From: Emydura subglobosa
Lineage: Eukaryota > Chordata > Testudines > Chelidae
DNA: 64,000 bases
Direction: 5' to 3'
NCBI GenBank assembly: GCA_007922225.1
Contig: ML679961.1
Location: 78,916,798-78,980,797 of the forward strand
In this document: in pieces, positions 1 through 9,339 of the stretch
Layout of the letters: every line of letters begins with the position of its first letter
How positions within the stretch are numbered: the first letter of the stretch is position 1
The notes under the pieces: generated by a model
Seen by the model: the letters and a program-made list of their open reading frames with translations, nothing else
The model's database searches: none
What the model was told of the DNA's origin: nothing
Made by a program: the position numbers and the translations under genes

Positions 1-580
1 TTGTTCTCTCAACTGCAGCACTCACCCTCTTTCAACGCTGACCTTAAATATTCTTCTGCAGCTAATCCTCTTCATGAGGTTCACTGCCATAAATCACATT
101 CTTTCTGCTTTATAATGCAGGAAGTAAAAATCATTTTCGTAAATATGGCAGGACACTGTTTTACAATGCTGAGCTGTACACAGCCACTGCTCCTTTTGGC
201 AACCTTTTTCAGCAGCTACCACAGAACAAAGTCAGAGGAAATTGTTTTCTTTCTTTTTTTTCCCCCCACTGGGTTTGTCAAGGACAAACTTTCATGCTCT
301 TGCTTTTTATAGCTGATAACTGTGCTGGCGATAGATCCCACAATGGGAGAAGGAAATGCAAACTAGTTTGCCAAGAGACAGCATGCATGGGGTAAAAATA
401 TGAAAAAGGAACAAAATGAAAGGGAACTAGATGGGATACAAGAAAAGTTGACAGCAAGTTGACGACACTGGAAAATCCTCATGCTTTCCACAGCTCCCTT
501 GTTCTTATTCTGAACATTAGAGACCAAATCCTGCCCACTTTAGAAAATAACTTTGTTCTGAGACCAGTTACTGGAAATTA
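1..580. other. unique non-coding DNA
   Basis: I see no gene or recognisable repeat here. An open frame of 103 codons runs in from the window edge on the plus strand, but its composition (phenylalanine- and serine-rich, driven by T-rich DNA) has no domain and resembles chance translation. The sequence is AT-rich with a poly-pyrimidine patch near 250-270. Confidence 0.6.
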
Positions 581-581
581 G

Positions 582-712
582 AAATGGGCCAAGGAAACTG
601 GGTTGCAAAAGCTTGGTTCATTTTGGTTTTGCTAACCCAAAAACAAGGTGCTTCAGATCTTTGTTCCAATTCTTCTGAACCACCAAACCTTCTGACTGTA
701 TCTAATCTCTGC
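582..712. mobile_element. fragment of a TIR-type miniature element
   Basis: The fragment opens with TAGAAATGGGCC and continues with a phrase built around 'aacccaaaa' and 'gttccaattcttctgaac'. A reverse-oriented relative lies at 44038-44112, where 'gtttggttcaagccc' is followed by a purine/pyrimidine pattern that is the complement of a TAGARRTGGGC terminus. I infer a hAT-like MITE family with that terminus. Only one end is recognisable in each copy and no target duplication was found. Confidence 0.35.
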
Positions 713-719
713 CAGAAAA

Positions 720-3060
720 TGTTACCTGTTGCCAACCCTCATTGATTTCAAGGAGGAACTTGCATCAAAATTATGCCAACCATTTTGAGAAGTCAGTCAT
801 TCAAAAAGCTCAGCTTTCATGGTGCATTTGTTGCCTCTTCAAGAGGCCAAAATAAAGCCAAACCAAGCACAAAATAAAAAGGAATAATCCACTGTTCAAC
901 AAGCTCCTGAGTTTCTCCTCCTCTTTCCTACATCTAAGAAGGGATGGTAATGAATTCTAGTAGCTTATATCAATCTACCTCCCTTTATTTCAGGTCACCA
1001 CTTATGCACAATCTCCAAATTCAGCATAATTCTTAAGCAGGTGCTTAACTTTTGCAAGAGATGGAACGCCAAGAGTCAGTGTGACTACTCGTGTGCCAGA
1101 AGATAGGCACATGCTTAAGAAAGGCTGAATTGGGTCTGATTGCCCCTCCAGTTCTGAGCCAGCAAGCCATTACTTCTCACTCTAATCAATTCTTAAGATT
1201 CTATTTCCCCACAATGTTTATAAGAAACGAGTCACCAAAATTAATTATTTGTCTTTAAGAAAACCTTTTAGTTGAACCACCAAGATGTGTATGCCTGAAT
1301 TGAGTAGTCATGTGATATTAGTGCTGTAAAGACTGTCTTTCAACTTCATCCCTTCCCTTCTGTTTGTTACTCCCACTTGTTTAAAATCAGATACTAAGAT
1401 CTCTGGAACAGGAATCTTTGCCTTTATATTAGCTCTGCAAAGCACAAATACATATATGGGCACTTTAAAAAGTAGAAATAATTCCATGTATTCCAAAGCA
1501 CCTTTGCAAACAATACAGAGAAATAAAATGTACTCACTGTTAAGATGCAGCCACCTCTGGGGTGGAACACAGCAGCTGTTAATGGAGAACAAATAGTTTA
1601 GGACCAAAAGCAAAGAAGAAATCCCTTCTTTGAGTGAAGCTACAGAAAGAATTTTTGGTGAACAGAATTTAATTACTAAAGCTGAAATATGACTGGAATA
1701 CCCCAACTCTTGCCAAAAAAAAAAAAAAAGTGTCATAAGATCTTAAATGCATACCAGTGGTCAGGGACTCAGTTTTGTGACTCTTAAAATAAATAAAAAC
1801 AACCATTCTTGAAAGTGAAACCCAGATGAAAAACAAACAGAAAAGATGGACCAGTCCCACCTTCTCATGTGTAACATAAGTAACCTAGTTAATAAACAAA
1901 CTAGCAGGTGGAACTGTGTGTAGCAAAATATTCATTTTGATCTTAGCTCAACTTTATATTATTCTTGAGACTCACACCAGTTACTCACATTCATTTAGAA
2001 AGAAATACTAAGTACAGTAAATCTCAAACATAAAGAAGATTTCTATAGAAGGGGGACAGTTGAAAACTGGAGCCAAGTATAAAAAAGAGGTATAGTGGTT
2101 TTGTCTGAAAGCTATACTGTACCATTTCATTACCTAAAAAAGAACATTATTATCCTAGTAGCTTTTTTCTCCCCACAAAAAATAGACTGGTGAAGGGATA
2201 TTGAGTCTTTCAATTCTAGGTGACCAATTTGAATGAGCACCAACCAGATTGCTAGTGATCAACTGCTGTTGTTCCCATCTGACAACTCTTCACTAGCCTA
2301 CATGAAATAAGTTGGAAGTCTCAGTTTCATTCCTGGTATTCACAACACAAAAAACATCATTACATTTGGCACTAACTGGACTCCTTCCTGGCAGTCTAAA
2401 AGGAAGACAATGGATGGAATTGGCATGGAAACTGAAATCCCCTATAGATGGTCACAGTTCATGACTGAGACACATTTGTGAGACAGCTTGCACTACAGCC
2501 TGGGCTGCAACTGTTCTGTCTCTCTGAAACGACAACATAATATATCTGAGGAAAAATCATCTAATATATGGTTAGTCATTTGGAGGTAGAAAATCTTTTG
2601 GTGTAATAATGTACAACGGATTAAGCATGAGTTAGCAATGTGATAAGGCAGGGAGGGGGAAAGGACAACAGTTGGACTGCGACATAACAAGGAGTAGGCA
2701 GAGAAGAGCAGATGTCCCAGGAAGGGACAGATAATGGTCCCAAGCATGGTGGTAATGGTCCATCTGTATATGGCTTTAATGCAAACAGACCTGGAATTAC
2801 GCATTCATTATTGGTCGATTCATCACCAAAAAGATCATGTTGCAGTGAAAGTTGTTCAGAGAAGAACAAAAATTATCAGAAAGCTGAAATAATTAACTTA
2901 AACAAGATTAAAAGAGCTAAATTTGTATAGCTTAATTCAGTGGATACCTAATTATTTAATAACTAATTACATAACTAGAGTAATAACAGCATTTGCAAAT
3001 GTTTAAAAAGAGTATAAACAGCACAGAGGAAAATGAATAATTTAGGATGATACATGGGAG
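720..3060. other. unique non-coding DNA
   Basis: No gene, clear repeat or RNA was recognised. Minus-strand open frames at 1308-1736 and 2493-2869 have no domain and are interpreted as chance. There is a short poly-A tract near 1718-1731 (poly-T on the minus strand). Confidence 0.55.
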
Positions 3061-3062
3061 GG

Positions 3063-3760
3063 TGTGATAGGGTGTACCAGCCCCACACTGGACAAGAAGG
3101 GATTAATCCCGTATTGAGAGCAGAGGAAACCACACCCCCTCATCACTGCTGGGCATGTTCCAGCTGGAACTTCAGTATAAAAGGGAGTAGCCCAGCTTAA
3201 TTGGGGCTGACTGCTGTGGAGAGAAGATGCACATTGCAAGCTCCCGCCTGGTGCCCCAGATCATTGAAGCCAAGTGCACTAAGACCCGGGTGGATACCTA
3301 GCTGCTAATGGAAGCCTGAGTGGGGATGGAGTCGCTGGGAGCTTTTTCAGGCTGATGACCCTAGAGGCCCAGGAAGCCTATTACCCGTAATGCTGGAATA
3401 CAGGGTAGAAAGTAAACCAAGCGAACAAGATGTGGTGTGGTTGTGGAACTGAGACAAAGAGAATGTGTTTGGACAGATCACTCTGATGTAGTGATGAATC
3501 CATTTGCTGCTTTCAGGCCCTGGGTTGGGACCTCGTGGGGTAGGGAGGGTCCAGGTCTCCTACCTGGGTGCCACCCATCCCTGCAGAAAAGGGCAGCCAA
3601 TTTGACTCTGACCATTAGGCCACTCAGCTTTGATTTGGAGGGCAGCTATAGTGACTCTGGCCACTAGGTTATACGCCCCTGAGGTGAAGGGTGGTCATGC
3701 CTCTCCCCCAGCCCCACCCTAAAAGGTGATGGGTTGTACCAGGCCTTTGACAGAGGGTAT
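3063..3760 (+). mobile_element. LTR-like retroelement fragment, family shared with 28.8 and 49.9 kb
   Basis: The block starts with TGTGATAGGGTGTACC and carries a clean TATA box (TATAAAAGG, 3176-3184) about 110 bp in, as in the U3 region of an LTR. It is more GC-rich than its surroundings. The first ~50 bases resemble the 5' ends of the LTRs at 28767 and 49916 when those are read on the minus strand: a TGTGNTNGGGTGT start, a CACAC block, then GGGATTAAT or GGGTTAAT. Downstream, about 3600-3670, two imperfect tandem phrases 'gactctgaccattaggc' and 'gactctggccactagg' occur. The 3' boundary and target duplication are not resolved, and no coding remnant was seen. Confidence 0.5.
3176..3184 (+). promoter_or_regulatory. 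TATA box of LTR-like block
   Basis: TATAAAAGG is a near-ideal eukaryotic TATA box at the expected place within an LTR U3. Whether it still drives transcription cannot be told from sequence. Confidence 0.45.
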
Positions 3761-3904
3761 AACTAGGAGTAAGAGGATGAAATTAAGAATGGGAAAATTT
3801 TAGAGTGAATATGGGGGAAATTACATGATAATGGGATCTATTAGGCTGTGATATTGTCTCCTGTCTCCCACGGAAATAGGTAGTAACCTCATAGATTGAG
3901 GGTA

Positions 3905-4170
3905 ACCTTTTCAAAAGCACCTCAGTGATTTAGGACCCCAAATCCCATTTTCAAAAGTGAGTTAGTTTTTACTACAATGGGAGTTAGGTGCCTACGCACT
4001 TGTGAAAAGCCCACTAGGTGCCTATCTGTACCTTTAGGCACATAAATATCTTTTAAAATGTGGTCCCTGCCCCTAAGCATGTTTTGAAAATTTCAACCTT
4101 TCGGCTGGGTTCACAAGAGGACTTAGGTGCTTACCTGCCATTTTAGGAACCTAAATCCCAGAATCAGGCC
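3905..4170. repeat. palindromic 'AGGTGCCTA' TIR-type repeat, degraded
   Basis: The stretch repeats the phrases 'cattttcaaaagtg', 'ttaggtgcctac' and their complements on both strands, as in the more intact copies at 45208-45306 and 57229-57375. The inverted phrases suggest a miniature DNA transposon of hAT or related type. Ends are not resolved here. Confidence 0.45.
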
Positions 4171-4437
4171 ACACAAGGCTTCACAAAGCTACCCCTGAAC
4201 TCTGTAGATGTGCTCGGCACCTACATTTTTGCAGTCAAAGTTCCCTAGACACCTATGTTTCTGCTGCTTAGTATGAACACTGCAGCCCCATACCAGGCAT
4301 CTGGATGTCTAAGCCCCAAAATGAAGCACAAGAAGATAGGCAATGCTCTGCCTAACTTGCCTGTAGGGACAAATAGAGTAGGCATGATCAGAGAAGGTTA
4401 CACAAAAGACCAGGGGGAGAGGAGGTCTTCCCCCATA

Positions 4438-4960
4438 ACTTTTAGTAGTTAGGGTATTCACCTGGGATGTGGGAGACCACCAGCTCAAGTCCATTCCCCA
4501 AGCTTGCTCAGTCTCTTGCCCAATAATTCATTCTCTATCTACAGTGGAAGAGCTTAAATGTTGGGCCAGAGAGAGAGGGAGGGCTAGCAAGCAGGCATTA
4601 GAGCGCTCACCTGAAATGTGGGAGACTCAGGATCCCAGTCTTCTGCTCCACTGACTTTTTCAAATTATTTATCTGCAGTGGAACAGCTTCAACAAGAGAG
4701 ACCGAGAGCTCCACATCAAGAACCCTCACAGCCCATTTGTTAGGCCACATATGCCTCAGAGCTGACAAATCCTAGTTCAAATCCCTTCTCCCACTCAGAT
4801 GGAGGGAGGACTTGAAGTAGGAGACTCCCATGTCATAGGAGAGTACCCTAACCACTGGGCTAAGTGTTCCCACATTATAGGTAAGTATCCTAATCACTCA
4901 CCTGTAAGAGTTATGAGGGCAGTCCTCCATCTTGCTTAAACAGCAAATGTGCCTAATGCC
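4438..4960. repeat. cluster of four tRNA-like units, two per strand
   Basis: Two plus-strand units (about 4446-4493 and 4597-4640) share the phrase 'tcacctg-aatgtgggaga' with a preceding 'gttaggg' or 'attagag', resembling a tRNA box A followed by a box B ('agctcaagtcc'). Two minus-strand units (about 4785-4862 and 4866-4908 read in reverse) carry 'gtggttagggtactctcc', 'acttcaagtcc' and 'gattaggatacttacc'. The arrangement is head-to-head. None folds convincingly as a functional tRNA and no CCA or Pol III terminator was recognised. A tRNA-derived SINE compound or the interior of a palindromic transposon are both possible. Confidence 0.45.
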
Positions 4961-5085
4961 AAGAGAAGGTTTACAGCTGAGAAGGAGGTATCATGTTCCT
5001 CCATACCTTAGATGGACTGGCTACAGAGATTGTTTATACACACCAGATTGTGTTCATCATAAGATCCTTTAATACTCTGCCAGGT

Positions 5086-5296
5086 ATAAGAACATAAGAA
5101 TGGTCATACTGGATTGGAGCAATGGTCCATCTAGCCCAGTATCCTGTCTTCTGACAGTGGCCAATGCCAGGTGCTTCAGAGAGAATGAATAGAACAGGTA
5201 ATCATCAAGTGATCCATCCCCTCGGCCATTCTCAGCCTCTGGCAAAGAGCAATCTCTGCTAATCCTGGCTAATAGCCATAGATGGACCTATCCTCC
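5086..5296 (-). mobile_element. CR1 LINE 3' end, family A
   Basis: Read on the plus strand this is the complement of a CR1 3' terminus: 'aagaacataagaatgg', 'atggtccatctagcccag', 'agtggccaatgccaggtgc' and 'ctggctaatagccat' are hallmark phrases of a CR1 family abundant in turtles and crocodilians. The element lies on the minus strand, is heavily 5'-truncated as usual for CR1, and stops abruptly at 'gacctatcctcc', where the LTR-like piece begins. It contains no usable coding sequence. Confidence 0.75.
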
Positions 5297-5650
5297 TGTG
5301 GAAACAGAGAGGAAAATTCTCAGATAGGTTCGGTTTGGGATACGGGGGGTCGGCGAAACAGTGATGATTCTAGGGGTTTGCTTAATCAGTAAACCCTTTA
5401 TTTTACAATAAACAATTCTATCCTTATAATAAACAGTTCTATTTCTATAATAAACAGTTCCACAGCAAACAATTGCACAGCAAACAGTGATAGCAAAGGG
5501 CAGGAGAATTCTGTGCGCGAAAGGACAAAATGCGTCACCCAAGACTTTAGCGTTTTGTGATCTCTCCGGATCAACGCATGGCTGCCAGCGTGTGGAGTGT
5601 ATCTAGCCTGCTGTAGACTCATTGTCCGTGTTGACCTTCCTGATGCGCAT
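5297..5650 (-). mobile_element. compact LTR-like element with minus-strand polyadenylation signals
   Basis: The block begins TGTGG and ends TTAACA, so it has LTR-style TG...CA ends. On the minus strand it contains an AATAAA signal (complement 5397-5402) and three 21-bp tandem units just upstream of it. It is sandwiched exactly between two unrelated CR1 3' ends (5086-5296 and 5657 onward). I did not find a matching target duplication: the flanks CCTCC and ATTCA differ. A low-copy retroelement LTR is the best guess; the name is unknown to me. Confidence 0.4.
5403..5465. repeat. three 21-bp tandem units
   Basis: The heptamer AATAAAC recurs at exact 21-base spacing (5408, 5429 and 5450), each followed by 'a(a/g)ttc'. 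Shorter 'caaacaattgcacag' and 'caaacagtg' echoes follow to 5490. Confidence 0.8.
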
Positions 5651-6329
5651 TAACAATTCATGGATTCCAAGGCCAGATGGGACTGTTGTGATCATCTAGT
5701 CTGACCTCCTGTGTAACATAGGCCATAGAACTGCCCCAAAATAATTCCTAGAATATATCCTTTAGAAAAACATCCAATGTTGATCTAAAAATTGTGAGCA
5801 ACAGAGAATCCACCATGACCCTTGACAAATTGCTCCAAGGTTAATTATTCTCACTGTTAAAAATTTGCCTTATTTTCAGTCTGAAATTTTTTTGGTTTCA
5901 GCTTCCAGCCATTGCATCATGTTATACATTTCTCTTCTAGATTGAAGAGCCCATTATTAAATATTTGTTCCCTGTGTCAGTACTTCTAAACTGTAATCAA
6001 GTCATTCCTTAATCATCTATTTATTAAGCTGAATAGATATAGCTCCTTGAGTCATCACTATAAGACATGTTTTCTAAACCTTTAATCATTCTAATGGCTC
6101 TTCTCTGACCTCTCTCACTTTATCAATATTCTTCTAGATTTGTGGGCTCCAGAACTGGACACAGTATTCCAGCAGCAGTCACACTAGTGACAAATATAGA
6201 TGTACAATAACCTCTCTACTCTTTCTTGAGATTCCCCTGTTTATGCATTCCAGGATAGCATTAACTCTTTTGGACTCAGTGTCACATCAGGAGCTCATGT
6301 TCAGATGACTATCCACAATAACATCCAAA

Positions 6330-7080
6330 TCTTTTTCAGAGTCCCTGCTTCCCAGGATAAGGTCCTTCCCAGGATAGGGTCATATGTTAAATATGACATA
6401 CATTCTTTGATCCTAGATATTTATCTTTACATTTAGCCTATTAAAATGCATATTTGCTTGTACCCAGTTTACCAAGTGATCCAGATCTTTCTGAATCAGT
6501 GACCTGTCCTCTTCATTATTTACCACTCCCCAAATTTGTGTCATCTACACACTTTATCAGTGATTTTGTTTTCTTGCAAGTCATTGTTAAAAATGTTAGT
6601 GTAGGGCCAAAAACATATCCCTACAGAACCCCACTGGAAACACACCAACTCATTGATTCCCCATTTACATTTTGAAATCTATCACTGAGCCAGTTTTTAT
6701 CTATTGTGTGCCGTGTTAATTTTATATTGTTCTAGGTTTTTTAACTCAATGTCATGCTGCACCAAATCAAATATCTTACAAAGATCTAAGTATATTATTT
6801 CACCACGATTAATTTTATCAACCAAATTTGTAATCCTATCCAACAAAAAATATTAAGTTAGTTTGACGGGATCTATTTCCATAAATCCATGTTAATTTGC
6901 ATTAATCACATTGCCCTCCTTTAATTCTTTATTAATTGAGTTCTGCATCAGCCACTGCATTATATGGCCTCCAATCCATGTCAGGCTGTCAGGCCTACTT
7001 ACCTGGGTCATCTCATTTAGCCTTTTTAATAATTGGCAAAATATTAGCTTTCTTCTCGTCTTCTGGAACTTCCCCAGTGC
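6330..7080 (-). pseudogene. CR1 ORF2 reverse transcriptase, palm region, decayed
   Basis: Minus-strand translation around 6533-6560 gives I-K-C-V-D-D-T-N-L. This corresponds to the conserved F-A-D-D-T block of CR1-type reverse transcriptases, whose two aspartates bind the catalytic metals. In this copy the first two residues read C-V, while both aspartates (complement of 6540-6548) survive. The surroundings contain stop codons and indels, so no protein is made. The region downstream corresponds to the thumb and C-terminal part of ORF2. Confidence 0.65.
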
Positions 7081-7081
7081 T

Positions 7082-7390
7082 CTAAGACTTATTGAATATC
7101 AACATTAATGGTCCAGCAAGCTCCTTAACCAGCTCTTCTAGAGCCCTTGGATACAAGTTATCTGGACCTACTGATTTAAAAATGTCTAACTCTAGTAGCT
7201 TCTGTTTAACATCATCCAGAGATACTAGTGGAATACAAAGACTGTTATCACCATATGAGACTAGATCTGGTTTTTTTCCCCCAAATACAGAACAGAAATA
7301 TTTATTGAACACTTCTACTTTTTCCACATTATTATTGATAATTCTACCATTTCCATCTAGTAATGGGCCAATAACATTGTCAGGATTCAT
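7082..7390 (-). pseudogene. CR1 ORF2 fragment: linker and start of reverse transcriptase
   Basis: This 102-codon minus-strand frame is a genuine relic and not chance. Residues about 28-37 (FNKYFCSVFG) match the pre-RT linker of CR1 ORF2, and residues about 71-102 (KSVGPDNLYPRALEELVKEL onward) match the opening of the fingers domain, normally K-S-x-G-P-D-x-x-x-P-R-x-L. It would have been the central part of a protein of about 1000 residues carrying an APE-type endonuclease and an RT used for target-primed reverse transcription in the nucleus. The apparent start methionine is internal and the frame ends at a stop in the RT. Neighbouring CR1 sequence on both sides is in other frames. Confidence 0.8.
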
Positions 7391-7669
7391 TTTGTTTCTA
7401 ATATATTGAAAAAAAACCCTTATTGTCTTTATCTCTGCTAGCCATAGATTTCCTTTTGTTTCCCTTTGCTTCCTTTATCAGTTTTCTACAATTCCTAACT
7501 TCTTATTTGTATTTGACTATCAATTTCCCCTTTCTTCCATTTGTAATTAATATAATATATAGCTGCCTTCACTTCACCTCTAAACCAGGTCAGTTTTTTA
7601 ATTAGTATGGCCTTCTTCATCAATTGTGGAATTGTGTCTTTGGGGTTATAAGCTAGCGGTTCCGTCCAG

Positions 7670-7736
7670 TAGGGGTGTCACGGCCCTTCCTTGGGCTCAG
7701 GCTCCAAGGAAAGCCACAGCGCCTTTCTACAAGGGG
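7670..7736 (+). repeat. left copy of ~65-bp direct repeat
   Basis: Contains 'cggcccttccttgggctcag' and ends 'ctacaagggg'. It matches the right copy at 8559-8626 with scattered substitutions and bounds the GC-rich insertion. Confidence 0.7.
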
Positions 7737-8558
7737 AAAGTTAGGGGTTGGCAAGCATCTGTGGCCCCCAGGAGGGGTGGGGGCTGGCAAAGAGTCTGTA
7801 GCCCCTGGCCCCCAGGCTGGCAAAACTGTCTGTAGTCACAACACTTGGTAACCTCTGTGGCTGCAGACCCAGAGGAGACAAGTACTCCCGGGCTGGCTAG
7901 GGAAGGGGGGAGGAGGATGCAGGCCCACCCAATTCCACTGAGTCCCAGCCCAGGGCCCTACCAGTGGCAAGGGGTTCTGCCACTGGATCAGTGGGGCTCC
8001 AGCCGCAACGTGCTGACACTGGTGCAAGCGCAAGCTCAGCCAGACTGTAGTCAGCTGCCCCAGGCTACTTCCTCCCACCCTGAACCCAGGTATCTGGATC
8101 CAGGGGTCTTCCTCAGATTCTCCGGGGTAGATGCCTAGAGGGAACTCCTCTGGGCCATCAGCAGATGGCAGCTCCTCCAGGTCACAGGGCCCCAGTGGGC
8201 TCCTCCTACACATAGGGCTCAGGCAGCTCCGGTGGGTCCCAGGTGATGGACAGCTCCTCTAGGTCATGGCTGGCCTTGGGGGATCCCTCTCAGTCAGCAG
8301 TCTCCAGTAGCCCTTCCCAGTTGCTAGGGCCTGGTAGCCCTGGCAGGTCCTTGAGGCTCAGGTCAGTGGAGGGCTTGCGCTGCCCAGCCACAAGGCCTGG
8401 GTTGGGCTCCGACCGCAGCCTTGAGGAAGGAGCATCCTTCTATGGCAGCAGCTTTCCCTTGATTGAGTTGCTAGGCCCACCTTTTGTACTTCCCCGTCCT
8501 GTCTTGGCCCCGCCCCTCTGCTCCTGGGGTCTGAAGCCTGCAGTTCCCAGATTCATCC

Positions 8559-8626
8559 TACAGGGGCATTGCGGCCCTTCCTCAGGCCCAGGTTCCGAAG
8601 AAGGCCACAGGTCCTTGCTACAGGGG
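8559..8626 (+). repeat. right copy of ~65-bp direct repeat
   Basis: Contains 'gcggcccttcctcaggccca' and ends 'ctacagggg'; the motif CTACAGGGG also opens the unit, so the copy is one full period of about 60 bp. It lies directly against the resumption of CR1. Confidence 0.7.
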
Positions 8627-8627
8627 G

Positions 8628-8765
8628 GCATATAGTAAGATGTTCTTAAATTACTCCAATTGTCATTCACATTTTTCTGATTAAATTCTTTCTCCCAGCT
8701 GATTTGGCTTAGTACCTTTTGAACTAGTCCCATTTCACAAACAGGGTCCATACAGTCAGTCAGTC
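8628..8765 (-). mobile_element. CR1 LINE, family B, 5' continuation
   Basis: The phrases 'agtaagatgttcttaaatta', 'cattcacatttttctgatta' and 'ctcccagctgatttggct' continue the CR1 complement that was interrupted at 7640. It fades out near 8765, so the whole CR1 insertion was roughly 2.1 kb before interruption. Confidence 0.75.
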
Positions 8766-8829
8766 TCCAGCAATTTAATTGCCACGAACTAATTGTCTGT
8801 GTAGACGGGCCCCAAATCTCTTTGCAAAT

Positions 8830-9200
8830 GTAGCTTTAAATGCCTAATCCAGTTTTGAAAATGGGATTTAGGACCAGATTTTCACAGAGGCCTAAATATG
8901 CAGATAGGCACCTAGTAGGATTTTCAAAAGTGCCTAAGTAGGTTAGGTATCAAGGGCAAGATTTAAGGGTATTTAGGTGCCTAAAGATTAAGTCCCAAAG
9001 GCAGTTAGGCACCTAGGTGATTTTGAAAACTACACTAGGCACCTATCCTCATCTATAGGTGCCTGAACACCCTTAAAATCCAGCTGAAATCAATGAGAGT
9101 TAGGTGCTTAACCTGCTCAGGCACTTTTGAAAGCCCTATTTGATACTTATCTGCATCACTAGATACCTGTATACTGCTGAAAATCTGTCCCTTAGGTGAA
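8830..9200. repeat. palindromic 'AGGTGCCTA' TIR-type repeat
   Basis: Many alternating copies of 'taggtgcct', 'aggcacct' and 'ttttgaaaa/ttttcaaaag' occur on both strands, e.g. 'gattttcaaaagtgcctaag' near 8930 and 'gcacttttgaaa' near 9120. Related to 3905-4170, 45208-45306 and 57229-57375. Probably one or two overlapping degraded miniature elements. Confidence 0.5.
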
Positions 9201-9239
9201 AATTGTACTCTGAGGTTTCTAAATCTAAACTAGACAGCA

Positions 9240-9332
9240 CTGAACAGTGTATATTGTAGGGATCAAACTGAACAAGCAGGGGTATGAACTAGATGACCTA
9301 ACATTGTAGGTTTTTATCAATTTCTAATTTTT
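9240..9332 (+). mobile_element. ancient CR1 3' end
   Basis: 'gaactagatgacct' followed by 'tgtaggtttttatcaatttct' resembles the terminal part of old CR1 copies ('ggactagatgacct...'). Very short and diverged. Confidence 0.35.
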
Positions 9333-9339
9333 TTATTCT

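Larger units (their letters stand above)
5657..7640 (-). mobile_element. CR1 LINE, family B, 3' portion including RT
   Basis: The plus strand shows the complement of a CR1 3' UTR ('ggccagatgggactg', 'tgatcatctagtctgacc') followed by about 2 kb of degraded ORF2 complement. On the minus strand, blocks of the reverse transcriptase are readable, including 'STGEVPEDEKKANILPIIKKAK' split by stops and the palm motif region near 6540-6560. The element continues 5' until 7640, where a GC-rich insertion interrupts it; the next CR1 segment resumes at 8628. It is broken by many stops and frameshifts and is certainly non-autonomous today. Confidence 0.85.
7641..8627 (-). mobile_element. GC-rich LTR-like insertion inside the CR1
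   Basis: This ~990-bp GC-rich block interrupts CR1 family B: CR1 sequence stops at 'attgtgtctttgggg' and resumes with 'atatagtaagatgttctt', which are adjacent in intact CR1 copies as I recall them. The block contains runs such as 'cagctcctccaggtcac', 'ggggatccctctcagtcag' and 'gaggcccaccttttgtacttcc'-like text, which I recognise as a turtle LTR family read in antisense; a degraded TATA (complement of 'cttttgtac') sits near 8480. Open frames within it are by-products of the GC content. About 60 bp is directly repeated at its two ends (7670-7736 and 8559-8626). The internal region of a retroelement is absent, so a solo LTR is the simplest reading. Confidence 0.5.

Noticed and set aside
5397..5402. 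Polyadenylation signal of a host gene
   Set aside because: It lies inside an LTR-like repeat and no upstream minus-strand exon was found.
5403..5490. Possible CRISPR-like array
   Set aside because: The repeats are directly adjacent 21-bp units without distinct spacers, in a vertebrate genome.
7836..8751. Several overlapping frames of about 100-130 codons on both strands
   Set aside because: All lie in the GC-rich insertion; one runs across the insertion/CR1 junction, which shows it is not a gene.
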